Below are positions 16,789-24,850 of a stretch of DNA of 64,000 nt, piece by piece. Numbering within the stretch: position 1 is the first letter of the stretch; each line of letters begins with the position of its first letter. This stretch comes from Candidatus Gastranaerophilales bacterium (lineage in GTDB: Bacteria; Cyanobacteriota; Vampirovibrionia; Gastranaerophilales; Gastranaerophilaceae), in the NCBI GenBank assembly GCA_944323875.1, contig CALUUH010000001.1, forward strand, positions 62,001 through 126,000. The letters are read 5' to 3'. The notes under the pieces were generated by a model that saw only the letters and a program-made list of their open reading frames with translations, was not told the DNA's origin and did not search any database. The position numbers and the translations under genes are program-made.

Positions 16789-17790
16789 TCACTTATGTGC
16801 GGTTTTCTTTTCCAGTTGTTTTTGCGTTTGTTTAACCGATTCTAAGAAATGTTTTTCGACTTCGGATAATTCGTCTTTTATCGTTTCTTTGTATTTTGCA
16901 TATTCTGCAAGAGCCTTGTTTTCAGCTTCTAATTTTGAGATTTTCCCGGGATTTTCAAGAAGTTCACTTCCTGTCATTTTTATAAAATCATCGAGTTTTG
17001 CTATCCAATCTTTCATGGTCATCGGAATATGTCTGATTGCCTGCAATTCGGCAAATTCAAGATAGGCCGATGTAATTCTGTTCAAAATATTCAGTTCTTT
17101 TTCATCAAGATAATTCTTCGCAACAGTAACTTCATCTTTCTTTGGATGTTTGCCTTTGAAAACAGTTAAACCCATATTATCTTTTGTGCTATCGGCTCGT
17201 AAATATATAACTTCAGCTGCAGTATGACCGTGTGCCGCAAAATGCATTTTGTTCTGGACAACTTTGAAGAATAATTTTGTTTCTTCAGCATTAGGATTGT
17301 AATCCGTACTTGTTGCATAAATATCCAAAATCTGGCGGTAAAAAACTTTTTCAGAAGAACGAATATCTCTTATACGTTCTAAAAGTTCCTTCCAGTACCC
17401 GCCGCCTCCGGCTTGTTTTAATAAATCATCATTAAGAGCAAAACCTTTTTTCATGTATTCTTTTAAAACTTGTGTTGCCCAAATTCTGAATTGGGTACCG
17501 CGTAAAGATTTAACACGATAACCCACAGAGATGATTACATCAAGATTATAATGCTTGGTATTATAATTTTTTCCGTCTGAGGCAGTTGTTCGGAAATTCC
17601 GAACAACTGAATTTTCATCCAGTTCCCCTTCTTCAAAAATATGAGAAATATGTTCACTAATATTGGCTTTACTTGATTGAAACAATTCAACCATTTGATT
17701 TTGCGTAAGCCAGACTGTTTCGTTTTCTATTCTTACATCAATTTTTGTTTGCCCGTCTTGAGTCTGATAAATTATAATTTCATTTTCCAT
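16789..17790 (-). CDS. RhuM family protein
   Basis: A 333-residue protein of the virulence-associated RhuM family named from a Salmonella pathogenicity island. The ATG at 17790 has AAGGAT 7 bp upstream; an earlier in-frame TTG at 17814 does not. Typical features are VWLTQNQMVELFQSSKANIS (a helix-turn-helix-like start), LDVIISVGYRVKS, GTQFRIWATQVLKEYMKKGF and the long helical C-terminus. Biochemical role unknown; homologues frequently neighbour restriction-modification and toxin-antitoxin genes, as here. Confidence 0.88.
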   Translation of the reverse strand: MENEIIIYQTQDGQTKIDVRIENETVWLTQNQMVELFQSSKANISEHISHIFEEGELDENSVVRNFRTTASDGKNYNTKHYNLDVIISVGYRVKSLRGTQFRIWATQVLKEYMKKGFALNDDLLKQAGGGGYWKELLERIRDIRSSEKVFYRQILDIYATSTDYNPNAEETKLFFKVVQNKMHFAAHGHTAAEVIYLRADSTKDNMGLTVFKGKHPKKDEVTVAKNYLDEKELNILNRITSAYLEFAELQAIRHIPMTMKDWIAKLDDFIKMTGSELLENPGKISKLEAENKALAEYAKYKETIKDELSEVEKHFLESVKQTQKQLEKKTAHK

Positions 17791-18087
17791 GCTATAATCC
17801 TTTATTTTAAGCAATTATAACATATATAACCATAATTAGTAAACAATCCCTCATTTTAGATAAACAGGGGATCGCACACTAAATTATTCATTTTCCGTCT
17901 GATTTAAAGTATCATGAAGGGTACTCAAACTCTTGAATTGAATGTAATAAAATAAATCCAGTAAAAAATTAAACAAAGAGTTTTTATTTGCCCAAAGAAA
18001 ATTTTGATGCAGCCTGTTTTCTTTTCGGGTAAACCTTATGTCTGATTTTCTTTTTTGCCTACTTTTTTCTTTGTAAAGAAAAAAGTA

Positions 18088-18493
18088 TGGTGGAGACGGT
18101 GGGAATTGCACCCACGTCCAAAATGGATTCCCATAAACCTCTACGTGTGTAGATATTTATTCGCTCAATTAACTCAGGTAAATATCACAACCCTTATGAG
18201 TTAATCCAAGGTTTTATTTCGGGGAAACTCTAAACCCTTGACGGTTCTCTTGATACGCCTACCGTCATCAACGTACTGCCGCTTGCATAATGGACTAATA
18301 TAACCGGCAAGCTGGGCTATATCAGTAGCTATTCATCGGAAAGACTACGCTGCTAAAGCATAAGCTCTAGAGAAGTCTGCTTCGATTACATTGTTTTTAG
18401 CATTTAATTTGTTTTGCTCGTTGATAACCGTGAACAGCGCACGGACACGCAGCTTATGACAACCAATCATCCTGTCAAATCTAAAACGTCCCC
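18088..18493 (-). ncRNA. ssrA: tmRNA
   Basis: Minus-strand RNA of about 406 nt rescuing stalled ribosomes. The 5' end GGGGACG pairs with CGTCTCC ahead of the encoded 3' CCA (complement of 18088-18090). GACAGGATGATTGGTTGTC lies near the 5' end, and a T-loop (GGTGCAATTCCCACC) near the 3' end. The reading frame for the tag runs GCT AAA AAC AAT ... TTA GCA GCG TAG, giving AKNNVIEADFSRAYALAA. The ALAA ending is a normal protease-recognition tail. It is one-piece, not permuted. Confidence 0.95.
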
Positions 18494-18560
18494 ACGTTTG
18501 CTTTTCTTTAATAACTAACGTGAAACTTGCTATTTGTTAGTTTTCAATGTGCTTAATCCC

Positions 18561-18589
18561 ATTATAACTCATTGCGTTGTAAATTTCAA
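18561..18589 (-). promoter_or_regulatory. tmRNA promoter
   Basis: On the minus strand TTGAAA (complement of 18584-18589), 17 bp, TATAAT (complement of 18561-18566). Transcription would start about 60 nt before the mature tmRNA 5' end, so a 5' leader has to be processed off. Confidence 0.75.
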
Positions 18590-18617
18590 CCCCCTCTGCA
18601 ATAAAGAATGAACGCCT

Positions 18618-19019
18618 TTAATGGATTTGAAATACGCATTTTGAACAATGTGCCTTTGGCTCAACAACCAGATTGTCCTCTAAATCGTACATCTGCACAA
18701 TCTTTGTCACAAGCGGAGCACCGCATTTCGGACATTTTAAACCGCCGGATCCCTTTAATATCAATTCTTTCAAACTTTCAATAATCTGAGGGGATACAAG
18801 ATCCGTACTTATATCTTTTTCATAAACCCGTATTTCTTCCGGATGACAACGTAAACCCTTTGCCAGATTCTGACGCACTGTAACCGCCAGAAACAATTCC
18901 TTGCCGGCTTCTATCTCCTCAATCGTATTTAAGTCGAGGTTGCAGCGTTTTGCAAGTCCTGACGGTGACAAGCCGAGTTTATCTCTTTTCTTTTGAACAA
19001 ATTGCGCTAAGGTTTCCAT
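18618..19019 (-). CDS. XRE-type regulator with zinc ribbon
   Basis: A 133-residue protein with an N-terminal helix-turn-helix (MKRDKLGLSPSGLAKRC-like, then NLDLNTIEEIEAGKELF) and a C-terminal zinc ribbon (LKCPKCGAPLVTK ... HCSKCVF). The combination suggests a DNA-binding regulator with a metal-stabilised or protein-contact tail. It is downstream of the FTG protein gene 19095-20012 but separated from it by a terminator. Target unknown. Confidence 0.75.
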   Translation of the reverse strand: METLAQFVQKKRDKLGLSPSGLAKRCNLDLNTIEEIEAGKELFLAVTVRQNLAKGLRCHPEEIRVYEKDISTDLVSPQIIESLKELILKGSGGLKCPKCGAPLVTKIVQMYDLEDNLVVEPKAHCSKCVFQIH

Positions 19020-19044
19020 AATTTTTATTATACAGCAAATATAA

Positions 19045-19079
19045 TAAAAAGTCCCCTTTATTCAAGAGGACTCTTTTTA
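19045..19079 (-). terminator. Terminator after the 19095 gene
   Basis: On the minus strand AGTCCTC pairs with GGGGACT, followed by TTTTATTATA. It separates the FTG gene from the XRE/zinc-ribbon gene. Confidence 0.6.
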
Positions 19080-19094
19080 TATTTATTCTCGTAT

Positions 19095-20012
19095 TTATTT
19101 TTCAGGGTTTGCTAATACCATTTTTGCTTCTGACCAAGCGTATGAATCTTCATATCCGCTGTCAGTAAACAGATTCTCATAGAAACTGATACCTTCATCA
19201 GTACTTCTTTCAAGATATCCGATCGGTGTCAGGTTAAGATTTTCATCATATTCGGAAATCAAGTTTTCACCGTTTTGCATGTTTGTTGAACATACTTTTG
19301 CAACTTCCTGCCATTCAATCGGGCTGCTCGGTTTCACACCTACAACAGGTGCTTTGGAAATTTCTCCGGCAACACCTCTGCCATAATCAACAGAATATTC
19401 AACACGATTGTATTTTACCTGCGGGTTGTTTGGATCTTCAGAATAATCTTGTGCTCTATCAATAAACACCATTTTTTCTTCTGATGATGCTTTACCGTCG
19501 AACACTAAATCGTGTGCTGTTGAATTCCACTGATCAAATGCAGTGATACGAACAGGAATATTACCTTCACCTTCAAATTCAAAACCTAAATTTTCACCGT
19601 GCGCTTTAAGGGAATCTGCAACTTCTGATTTATAGTTAGGTTTCAAATAAGTTGTATCTCCAGGTAATACAACGATAATAGAATCTCTAACGGTATCACC
19701 CGGTATTGGTTTTTCTATAACTATTGTATCCGGATCAACAGGACATGGTCGTAAATTTACATTTACTTCAGTATCTGATTCGTGATTAAAAACAAAATCA
19801 GGGTCATCATCACAGCTAACTGCCATTGAGCTTGCGCCTAACGCTGCCAGCATACCTAATGCCAAATTTCTCATTGCACGTGCACCGTCTTTTGAGATTA
19901 CAACATTTTGTTGCGGTAAGTTTTGTTGAGGCTTTTTAAGAGGTAAATTGTTTTCCGGTTTTGATACCGGTCTGTTACCTGTAAAGTTTACGCCGTTTAA
20001 TTTTTCAATCAT
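19095..20012 (-). CDS. FTG-motif lipoprotein-like envelope protein
   Basis: A 305-residue protein, paralogous to its neighbour at 20209. The N-terminus MIEKLNGVNFTGNRP is followed by a Pro/Gln/Lys-rich linker, VISKDGARAMRN, and only then a signal-like hydrophobic stretch (LALGMLAALGASSMAVSC) with a lipobox-type Cys before DDDPDF. So about 50 residues precede an apparent lipoprotein signal peptide. A PGDT proline-rich stalk follows, then a C-terminal domain with ITAFDQWNS, DLVFDGKASS and DSYAWSEAKM. Good AGGTCT-type binding site before the ATG. Probably surface or periplasmic; function unknown. Confidence 0.75.
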   Translation of the reverse strand: MIEKLNGVNFTGNRPVSKPENNLPLKKPQQNLPQQNVVISKDGARAMRNLALGMLAALGASSMAVSCDDDPDFVFNHESDTEVNVNLRPCPVDPDTIVIEKPIPGDTVRDSIIVVLPGDTTYLKPNYKSEVADSLKAHGENLGFEFEGEGNIPVRITAFDQWNSTAHDLVFDGKASSEEKMVFIDRAQDYSEDPNNPQVKYNRVEYSVDYGRGVAGEISKAPVVGVKPSSPIEWQEVAKVCSTNMQNGENLISEYDENLNLTPIGYLERSTDEGISFYENLFTDSGYEDSYAWSEAKMVLANPEK

Positions 20013-20138
20013 TTTATTTTAGACCTCCAATTGTGTGTATGAGCTTTTAAAATTCTAAAATTTATAAATTTGCTAGTTGCCGGAACTAAATTATAACACA
20101 AATGCAAAAAACCTTGTAGTAATAAGCTTTTGCAGCAA

Positions 20139-20182
20139 AAGTCGCCTTTACAAAAATTAATATATTTTCATAAAGGCGACTT
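20139..20182 (-). terminator. Terminator after the 20209 gene
   Basis: A perfect 12-bp stem (AAGTCGCCTTTA / TAAAGGCGACTT) followed on the minus strand by TTTTGC. The gap 20013-20208 holds nothing else. Confidence 0.7.
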
Positions 20183-20208
20183 GTTTCGGCTATATTTCGT
20201 GTAGAAAA

Positions 20209-21252
20209 TTATTTTTCAGGGTTGCTTCTGTACATTTTAGCTTCAGACCATGCGTAAGAGTCAGTGTAACCGCTCGGGCTGATTAAGTTTTCGTAGAAGC
20301 TTACTTCTGAATCACCTTTTTCAAATGAACCGGTATTTACAAGATTGCCGTTTTCATCATATACAGAACGTTGAATAAATCCGTTACGCAGGTTAGTCAA
20401 ACAAACCTTTCCTGTAGGAATCCAGTCATTTTTACTTGAAGGTTTAGAGCCTGGATAACGTGAGTCAAAGTATTCAAATGTAACACCTTTGCCGTAATCA
20501 ACGGAGAATTCAGCTTTGCTGTAGTTTAATGTAGGATTTTTAGAATCTTTTGAGTAATCCAGTTTTCTGTCTGTGAATACCATTGTTTCGTAAGAAGATG
20601 CTTTGCCGTCAAATACTAAGTCGTGGTCAACAGAATTCCATTGATCAAATGCGTGGATACGGGTAGGGATTTTGCCGTCACCGTCCATATCAAGCCCTAA
20701 GTTATGACCGTGCTGAATAAGTGAATCGGCCACTTCTGATTCATAATCAGGTTTTACATAAACAATTTCACCAGGAATTTCTACTTTTATGGTATCGCGG
20801 ATAGTATCACCAGGTAAATAAATCGGAACTTTCTGAATTATTGTGTCAGTTTTGTAAATAGTATCCCCCGGCAGATAGACTGGTTTCTCTTTATAAATTG
20901 TATCGGTTTTGTAGATAGTATCTGTAACATATTTTGGTACTTCTACGATGAATGTATCAGGATCTTGCGGGATAGGGTGATAATCCACATTTACAACCAA
21001 ACTGTCTTTGTGATTAAATTCCATATCCGGAGCAAAATCATCATCACAACTTGTTAAGGTCGGAGCCGCAATTGTTGTTCCTAATGCAGCAAGAATACCC
21101 ATTGCATAGTTTCGTAACGCTCTTGCGCCATCTTTAGAAACAACCACAACTTGTTCCGGCTGCTGTGATTTATTTTCTTTTTCAGGTTTTTGAGCAGGCA
21201 AATTTTTACCTGTTTTACCTGTAAATTGTACACCATTTAATTTGTCGATCAT
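20209..21252 (-). CDS. FTG-motif lipoprotein-like protein with PGDT/KTDTIY stalk
   Basis: A 347-residue paralogue of the previous gene. The ATG at 21252 has AGGAGG 7 bp upstream; an upstream in-frame start at 21279 is poorer. MIDKLNGVQFTGKTGK, a polar linker, VVVSKDGARALRN, then a hydrophobic segment ending LTSCDDDF (lipobox-like). The stalk at about residues 105-165 repeats YKTDTIYKEKPVYLPGDTI units. The C-terminal domain matches its paralogue (IHAFDQWNSVDHDLVFDGKA, SVSFYENLISPSGYTDSYAW). SCDDD and KTDTIYK repeats are reminiscent of Bacteroidetes surface lipoproteins, hinting at acquisition or convergence. Confidence 0.78.
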   Translation of the reverse strand: MIDKLNGVQFTGKTGKNLPAQKPEKENKSQQPEQVVVVSKDGARALRNYAMGILAALGTTIAAPTLTSCDDDFAPDMEFNHKDSLVVNVDYHPIPQDPDTFIVEVPKYVTDTIYKTDTIYKEKPVYLPGDTIYKTDTIIQKVPIYLPGDTIRDTIKVEIPGEIVYVKPDYESEVADSLIQHGHNLGLDMDGDGKIPTRIHAFDQWNSVDHDLVFDGKASSYETMVFTDRKLDYSKDSKNPTLNYSKAEFSVDYGKGVTFEYFDSRYPGSKPSSKNDWIPTGKVCLTNLRNGFIQRSVYDENGNLVNTGSFEKGDSEVSFYENLISPSGYTDSYAWSEAKMYRSNPEK

Positions 21253-21536
21253 TGAAAACCTCCTAAATTTTCTACACACATTACACTTTGTATTGCATGT
21301 AAGTTTGCTGATGATTTTAAATTGCCCTAATTTTTAATTAATTAAATAACAAAAATAAAAAAGCTTGATAAATCAGCTTTTTCAGCCATCATTTTTGCTT
21401 AACAAAAATTAACATTTAATTTTAAACATTTTTTTGAATTGGATGCCCTAAAAACACAGCAAAAATCTGCGCTTTTTCATCAAAAACGAAACCGCCGAAA
21501 AGCAAGCGGCACAAGGATTGGGCCAGTTGGCTATCC

Positions 21537-21560
21537 ATGAAAACACCTAGGTGTTTTCAT
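21537..21560. promoter_or_regulatory. Perfect 24-bp palindrome
   Basis: Twelve bases ATGAAAACACCT followed immediately by their exact reverse complement. It has no loop, so an operator or recombination site is more likely than a terminator. No matching copy was noticed elsewhere in the window. Confidence 0.5.
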
Positions 21561-21612
21561 CTACATGTTTTCGTGGACTTTTATTTTTAAAAATATACGT
21601 TATACTGAATAT

Positions 21613-21740
21613 GTAAGTTAAGGCTCAAGCCCGCGGGAATAGAAACCCGCCTTAGTAGATGGTAAAGTTGTTTGCTTACCGACTCTCAGGAGATATCGTA
21701 TCTTTATGCAAAATTGCCTGATATCCTCTTGGGTTTTTGA
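21613..21740 (+). ncRNA. Possible structured RNA
   Basis: Consecutive hairpins GCGGG-AATAGAAA-CCCGC, GGTAA-AGTTGTTTGC-TTACC and a longer GAGATATC...GATATCCTC stem precede GGGTTTTTGAAATTTTT. A TATACT box at 21601-21606 lies just ahead. No class is recognised. It could be the leader of the 21764 gene or a small RNA ending before it. Confidence 0.3.
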
Positions 21741-21763
21741 AATTTTTAGTATATGATATAAAT

Positions 21764-22231
21764 ATGAAAAAATTATTAATATTATTACTGATTATTTTAT
21801 TAACACCAAAGATCGGATTTAGCGAGGAACTGCTTCCGCGAGGAACAGGTAAAAGTGAAACCAAAGAGACGCATCCTATATATTTCGGATATATGGAGGA
21901 TTATGCAAAAGAACTCCGTAAAGCTTTTGAAAAGAAAAGGATGTTTGCTCTGTGCCATTGGGGTACTGCATATTACTTTACCGTAACGCGGGACGGCCAG
22001 ATAAAAGATATGAGAGTGTCTGTATATCAGAATAATTACTTTGACAAAAAGGTTAAGGAAGTCATTATGTCTGTTAAACCTTTACCTTTTAGAGACGGCA
22101 TGAATTTGGATTATATGAGATTCTCTGTCTTTTTATCGTATGATAATTTTGAAGAAGTAAATATGTCTATAGGTGCCGCACCGCGCTCACCTGACAAACG
22201 CTTTAGGATACAAATTACCCTGAAAAAATAG
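21764..22231 (+). CDS. Secreted protein with TonB-C-terminal-like domain (copy 1)
   Basis: A 155-residue protein starting MKKLLILLLIILLTPKIGFS, a Sec signal peptide probably cut before EELLPRG. The mature part resembles a TonB C-terminal fold: YAKELRKAFEKKRMF, then VTRDGQIKDMRVSVYQ and VIMSVKPLPFRDGMN. It lacks a TonB proline-rich spanner and anchor, so it is unlikely to be an energy transducer. A nearly identical gene lies at 23233-23700, on the other side of a lipase-like gene. An in-frame start at 21737 is less likely, since the duplication begins exactly at 21764. Confidence 0.75.
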   Translation: MKKLLILLLIILLTPKIGFSEELLPRGTGKSETKETHPIYFGYMEDYAKELRKAFEKKRMFALCHWGTAYYFTVTRDGQIKDMRVSVYQNNYFDKKVKEVIMSVKPLPFRDGMNLDYMRFSVFLSYDNFEEVNMSIGAAPRSPDKRFRIQITLKK

Positions 22232-22260
22232 CTTTAGTCTCAACTGGTGTTAGATTACTT

Positions 22261-22296
22261 GCAAAATCGACTGCTTTTTAAAGCAGTCGATTTTGC
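22261..22296. terminator. Strong bidirectional hairpin terminator
   Basis: A 17-bp perfect stem (GCAAAATCGACTGCTTT and its complement) with a 2-nt loop, between TonB-like copy 1 and the lipase-like gene. Confidence 0.75.
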
Positions 22297-22324
22297 AATA
22301 CAAAAAATGAAAGGATAAATTAAA

Positions 22325-23218
22325 ATGGAGAACATTTTTGAAAAAGCTGATGAGTACAAAGAATTATGTGCTCAAGCCAATGACATGTGTAAAAACAGCG
22401 TACCGGAAGGTACTGATGCCGGTAACGGCTGGGTAAAAGTAACCCACAGATATGAACAAAACAGCAACTGTAAAGTAGTGCTTTACAAAAAAGGAGAACA
22501 ATATGCCGTATGTTTTGTTGGTACAGATAAAAGAGAAAAACGTAAAGATTGGGGCGCCAATCTAAAAATGGCGTTTACAGGCTCTAGCAGACAGATTGAA
22601 AAGGCTAAAGAATTCACTGATAATTTGATAAATAAATACGACTTAAACAATGGAAACACTGTTTCGATTGGACATTCAGAAGGCGGAACAGAGGCAACTC
22701 ATGTAGGAATTGAGTATGGTTTTAAAACATTTACATACAATGCGTTTGGTATTAAAAAGCGTTCAGCTGACAAAGATGTTGATTATTCTGATTGGGTTTT
22801 CAATTTCAGAGACAGGAATGACCCTGTATCAAAAATGCGAAAAAATATCGGATCAACATACATATTAAGAGAAACACAGGCTGATACATGGTTACCTTTC
22901 GGGACACTAAAGGCCCATGGTATTGATAATATGCCAAGTTGTAAAAATGCTATTCCTATTGACGAATATAAGAAGTACAAACGCAGCTTTGTTGATAGTA
23001 TTGATGATTTAGCTATTACCGGTGAGAATGTAGATTTAATGGCAAAAGAAGGACTGTTTGATTTGTTTGAACCTGTATTAATGGAAAGCTTATCTAAAGG
23101 AGAAATTTATAGAGAAAGGGATATAAGATCAGGTAGAATATGGGTATCCGCGTACACCCGCGATGATGGAACACCTGTTGATGGATATTACAGACGCTTG
23201 CCACAAAGAACTGCTTGA
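22325..23218 (+). CDS. Lipase-like alpha/beta hydrolase
   Basis: A 297-residue protein with a class-3-lipase-like pattern. VVLYKKGEQYAVCFVGTDKR is the entry strand region, TVSIGHSEGGTEATHV carries the GxSxG nucleophile (Ser about 118), FRDRNDPVSKM a likely catalytic Asp, and LKAHGIDNM a likely His. No signal peptide. Homologous folds occur in phospholipases, including antibacterial effectors. AAGGATAAATT precedes the ATG. Its end is 14 bp before TonB-like copy 2, which has no strong binding site of its own and is likely translationally coupled. Confidence 0.75.
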   Translation: MENIFEKADEYKELCAQANDMCKNSVPEGTDAGNGWVKVTHRYEQNSNCKVVLYKKGEQYAVCFVGTDKREKRKDWGANLKMAFTGSSRQIEKAKEFTDNLINKYDLNNGNTVSIGHSEGGTEATHVGIEYGFKTFTYNAFGIKKRSADKDVDYSDWVFNFRDRNDPVSKMRKNIGSTYILRETQADTWLPFGTLKAHGIDNMPSCKNAIPIDEYKKYKRSFVDSIDDLAITGENVDLMAKEGLFDLFEPVLMESLSKGEIYRERDIRSGRIWVSAYTRDDGTPVDGYYRRLPQRTA

Positions 23219-23232
23219 AGTATAATCAGTGT

Positions 23233-23700
23233 ATGAAAAAAATATTAATATTATTACTGATTATTTTGTTAACGCCCAAGATCGGATTTAGCGAGGAACT
23301 GCTTCCGCGAGGAACAGGTATCCGAAAAACTAAAGAAACTAATCCTATATACTTTGGGTATATGGAGGATTATGCAAAAGAACTCCGTAAAGCCTTCGAA
23401 AAGAAAAGGATGTTTGCCCTATGTCATTGGGGAGCAGAATATGATCTTATAATAACCCGTGAGGGTGAAATAAAAGACATGAAAATATCAATATACCAGA
23501 ATAAATATTTTGACAAAAAGGTTAAAGAAATCATTATGTCTGTTAAACCTTTACCTTTTAGAGACGGTATGAATCTGGATTATATGAGATTTTCAATATA
23601 CCTTGGGTATGAAAATTACGAAGAATTGGGCGTATCAATAGGCGCAGCAGCGCGTTCACCTGATAATTGTTTTATGATAGATGTCACCCTGAAAAAATAG
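23233..23700 (+). CDS. Secreted protein with TonB-C-terminal-like domain (copy 2)
   Basis: A 155-residue near-duplicate of 21764-22231. The signal peptide and first about 30 residues are practically identical at DNA level, as are segments around YMEDYAKELRKAFEKKRMF and MSVKPLPFRDGMNLDYM, whereas VTRDGQIK/ITREGEIK and the last 40 residues diverge. The start at 23233 is fixed by the point where the duplication begins. Two divergent copies next to a lipase-like gene recall duplicated periplasmic immunity genes, but nothing here proves that. Confidence 0.75.
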   Translation: MKKILILLLIILLTPKIGFSEELLPRGTGIRKTKETNPIYFGYMEDYAKELRKAFEKKRMFALCHWGAEYDLIITREGEIKDMKISIYQNKYFDKKVKEIIMSVKPLPFRDGMNLDYMRFSIYLGYENYEELGVSIGAAARSPDNCFMIDVTLKK

Positions 23701-23737
23701 AATAAATTTTATCAGGTCTCTGTTGCAAAATATCACA

Positions 23738-23767
23738 AGCAAAGCCGCTGTAAACAGCGGCTTTGCT
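23738..23767. terminator. Bidirectional terminator
   Basis: AGCAAAGCCGCTGT-AA-ACAGCGGCTTTGCT lies between TonB-like copy 2 (plus) and recA (minus) and serves both. Confidence 0.8.
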
Positions 23768-23787
23768 CATCTTCTTAATACCCGATG

Positions 23788-24816
23788 TTATTTGTTTGCT
23801 AATTTTTCTCTTACAAGTGATTCAACCTGATTGAGGATATCAGGGTTTTCGTTTAAGAAGTCGCGTGCTTTATCTCGTCCCTGGCCAAGTTTTTCTTCAT
23901 TAAAGCTGAACCATGAACCTGCTTTTTTTACAATATCAAGGTTAACCGCAACATCAAGTATATTACCTGTTTTACAGATACCTTTACCAAATATAATATC
24001 AAATTCAGCAGTTCGGAAAGGCGGCGCTACCTTGTTTTTAACAACTCTTACTCTTACGTGGTTTCCGACATCGCCATCATCGCCTTTAACACCATCCGTA
24101 CGTTTAATTTCCATACGAACAGAAGCATAGTATTTAAGAGCGTTACCGCCGGTTGTTGTTTCCGGATTACCATACATAACCCCGATTTTCATTCTCAACT
24201 GGTTGATAAATATTACAGTAGTATTGGTTTTACCGATAATACCTGTTAATTTTCTCAAAGCTTTACTCATCAAACGTGCTTGCAAGCCCATTTGCTGATC
24301 TTCCATTGAGCCTTCAATTTCGGCTTTCGGAACAAGTGCCGCAACAGAGTCGACAACAACAACATCCACAGCCCCTGAGCGAACCAGTTCTTCTGTAATA
24401 TCAAGTGCCTGTTCTCCTGTATCCGGCTGGGATATAAGCAAATCGTCAACCTGAACACCTAAATTTCTTGCATATTCAGGATCAAGAGCATGTTCGGCGT
24501 CAACAAAAGCCGCAATACCGCCGCGTTTTTGGCATTCTGCGACTATGTGCTGTGCAAGTGTTGTTTTACCGGAACTTTCAGGGCCATATATCTCAATAAT
24601 ACGGCCGCGCGGAACGCCGCCTATGCCCAGTGCAACATCAAGCGCTAAAGAACCCGTCGGAATAGCTTCAACATTAACTGATGCTTTATCACCAAGTTTC
24701 ATAATTGAGCCCTTACCAAAGTCCTTTTCTATTTTTTCTATAGCAAGTTTAAGCGCCTTGCTTCTTTCATCAGCAGGGTTTACTGCTGTTTCTGTTTCTT
24801 TATCTTTTACAGCCAT
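23788..24816 (-). CDS. recA: Recombinase A
   Basis: RecA promotes homologous strand exchange and SOS activation. The 342-residue length is normal. [13 protein letters not shown] is Walker A (about residue 67), [20 protein letters not shown] carries Walker B, and [18 protein letters not shown] and [15 protein letters not shown] cover the L2/DNA-binding and subunit regions. Start ATG with GAGGAATT upstream. It is 34 bp downstream of the MerR-like gene on the same strand. I saw no clear LexA box upstream. Confidence 0.98.
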   Translation of the reverse strand: MAVKDKETETAVNPADERSKALKLAIEKIEKDFGKGSIMKLGDKASVNVEAIPTGSLALDVALGIGGVPRGRIIEIYGPESSGKTTLAQHIVAECQKRGGIAAFVDAEHALDPEYARNLGVQVDDLLISQPDTGEQALDITEELVRSGAVDVVVVDSVAALVPKAEIEGSMEDQQMGLQARLMSKALRKLTGIIGKTNTTVIFINQLRMKIGVMYGNPETTTGGNALKYYASVRMEIKRTDGVKGDDGDVGNHVRVRVVKNKVAPPFRTAEFDIIFGKGICKTGNILDVAVNLDIVKKAGSWFSFNEEKLGQGRDKARDFLNENPDILNQVESLVREKLANK

Positions 24817-24850
24817 TATTAATTCCTCTTAAATATCAACGGACAGACCG

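Larger units (their letters stand above)
21253..21763. other. Intergenic region with palindrome and hairpins, no gene
   Basis: Between the divergent FTG gene and TonB-like gene. It holds a small hairpin near 21362-21382, a perfect 24-bp palindrome at 21537-21560 and a hairpin-rich stretch from about 21613. No ORF is convincing. Confidence 0.5.

Noticed and set aside
12880-18087. Integrated mobile element using the tmRNA gene as attachment site
   Set aside because: No integrase, and no second copy of the tmRNA 3' end was found on the far side of the island.
17884-18111. 75-codon minus-strand ORF between RhuM and tmRNA
   Set aside because: It runs into the tmRNA 3' end and over a hairpin; no ribosome binding site or plausible protein character.
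21613-21740. SRP RNA, 6S RNA or a known riboswitch
   Set aside because: None of their core motifs could be found.
21764-23700. TonB energy transducers
   Set aside because: The proteins have cleavable signal peptides and no membrane anchor or proline-rich spanner; only the C-terminal fold is similar.
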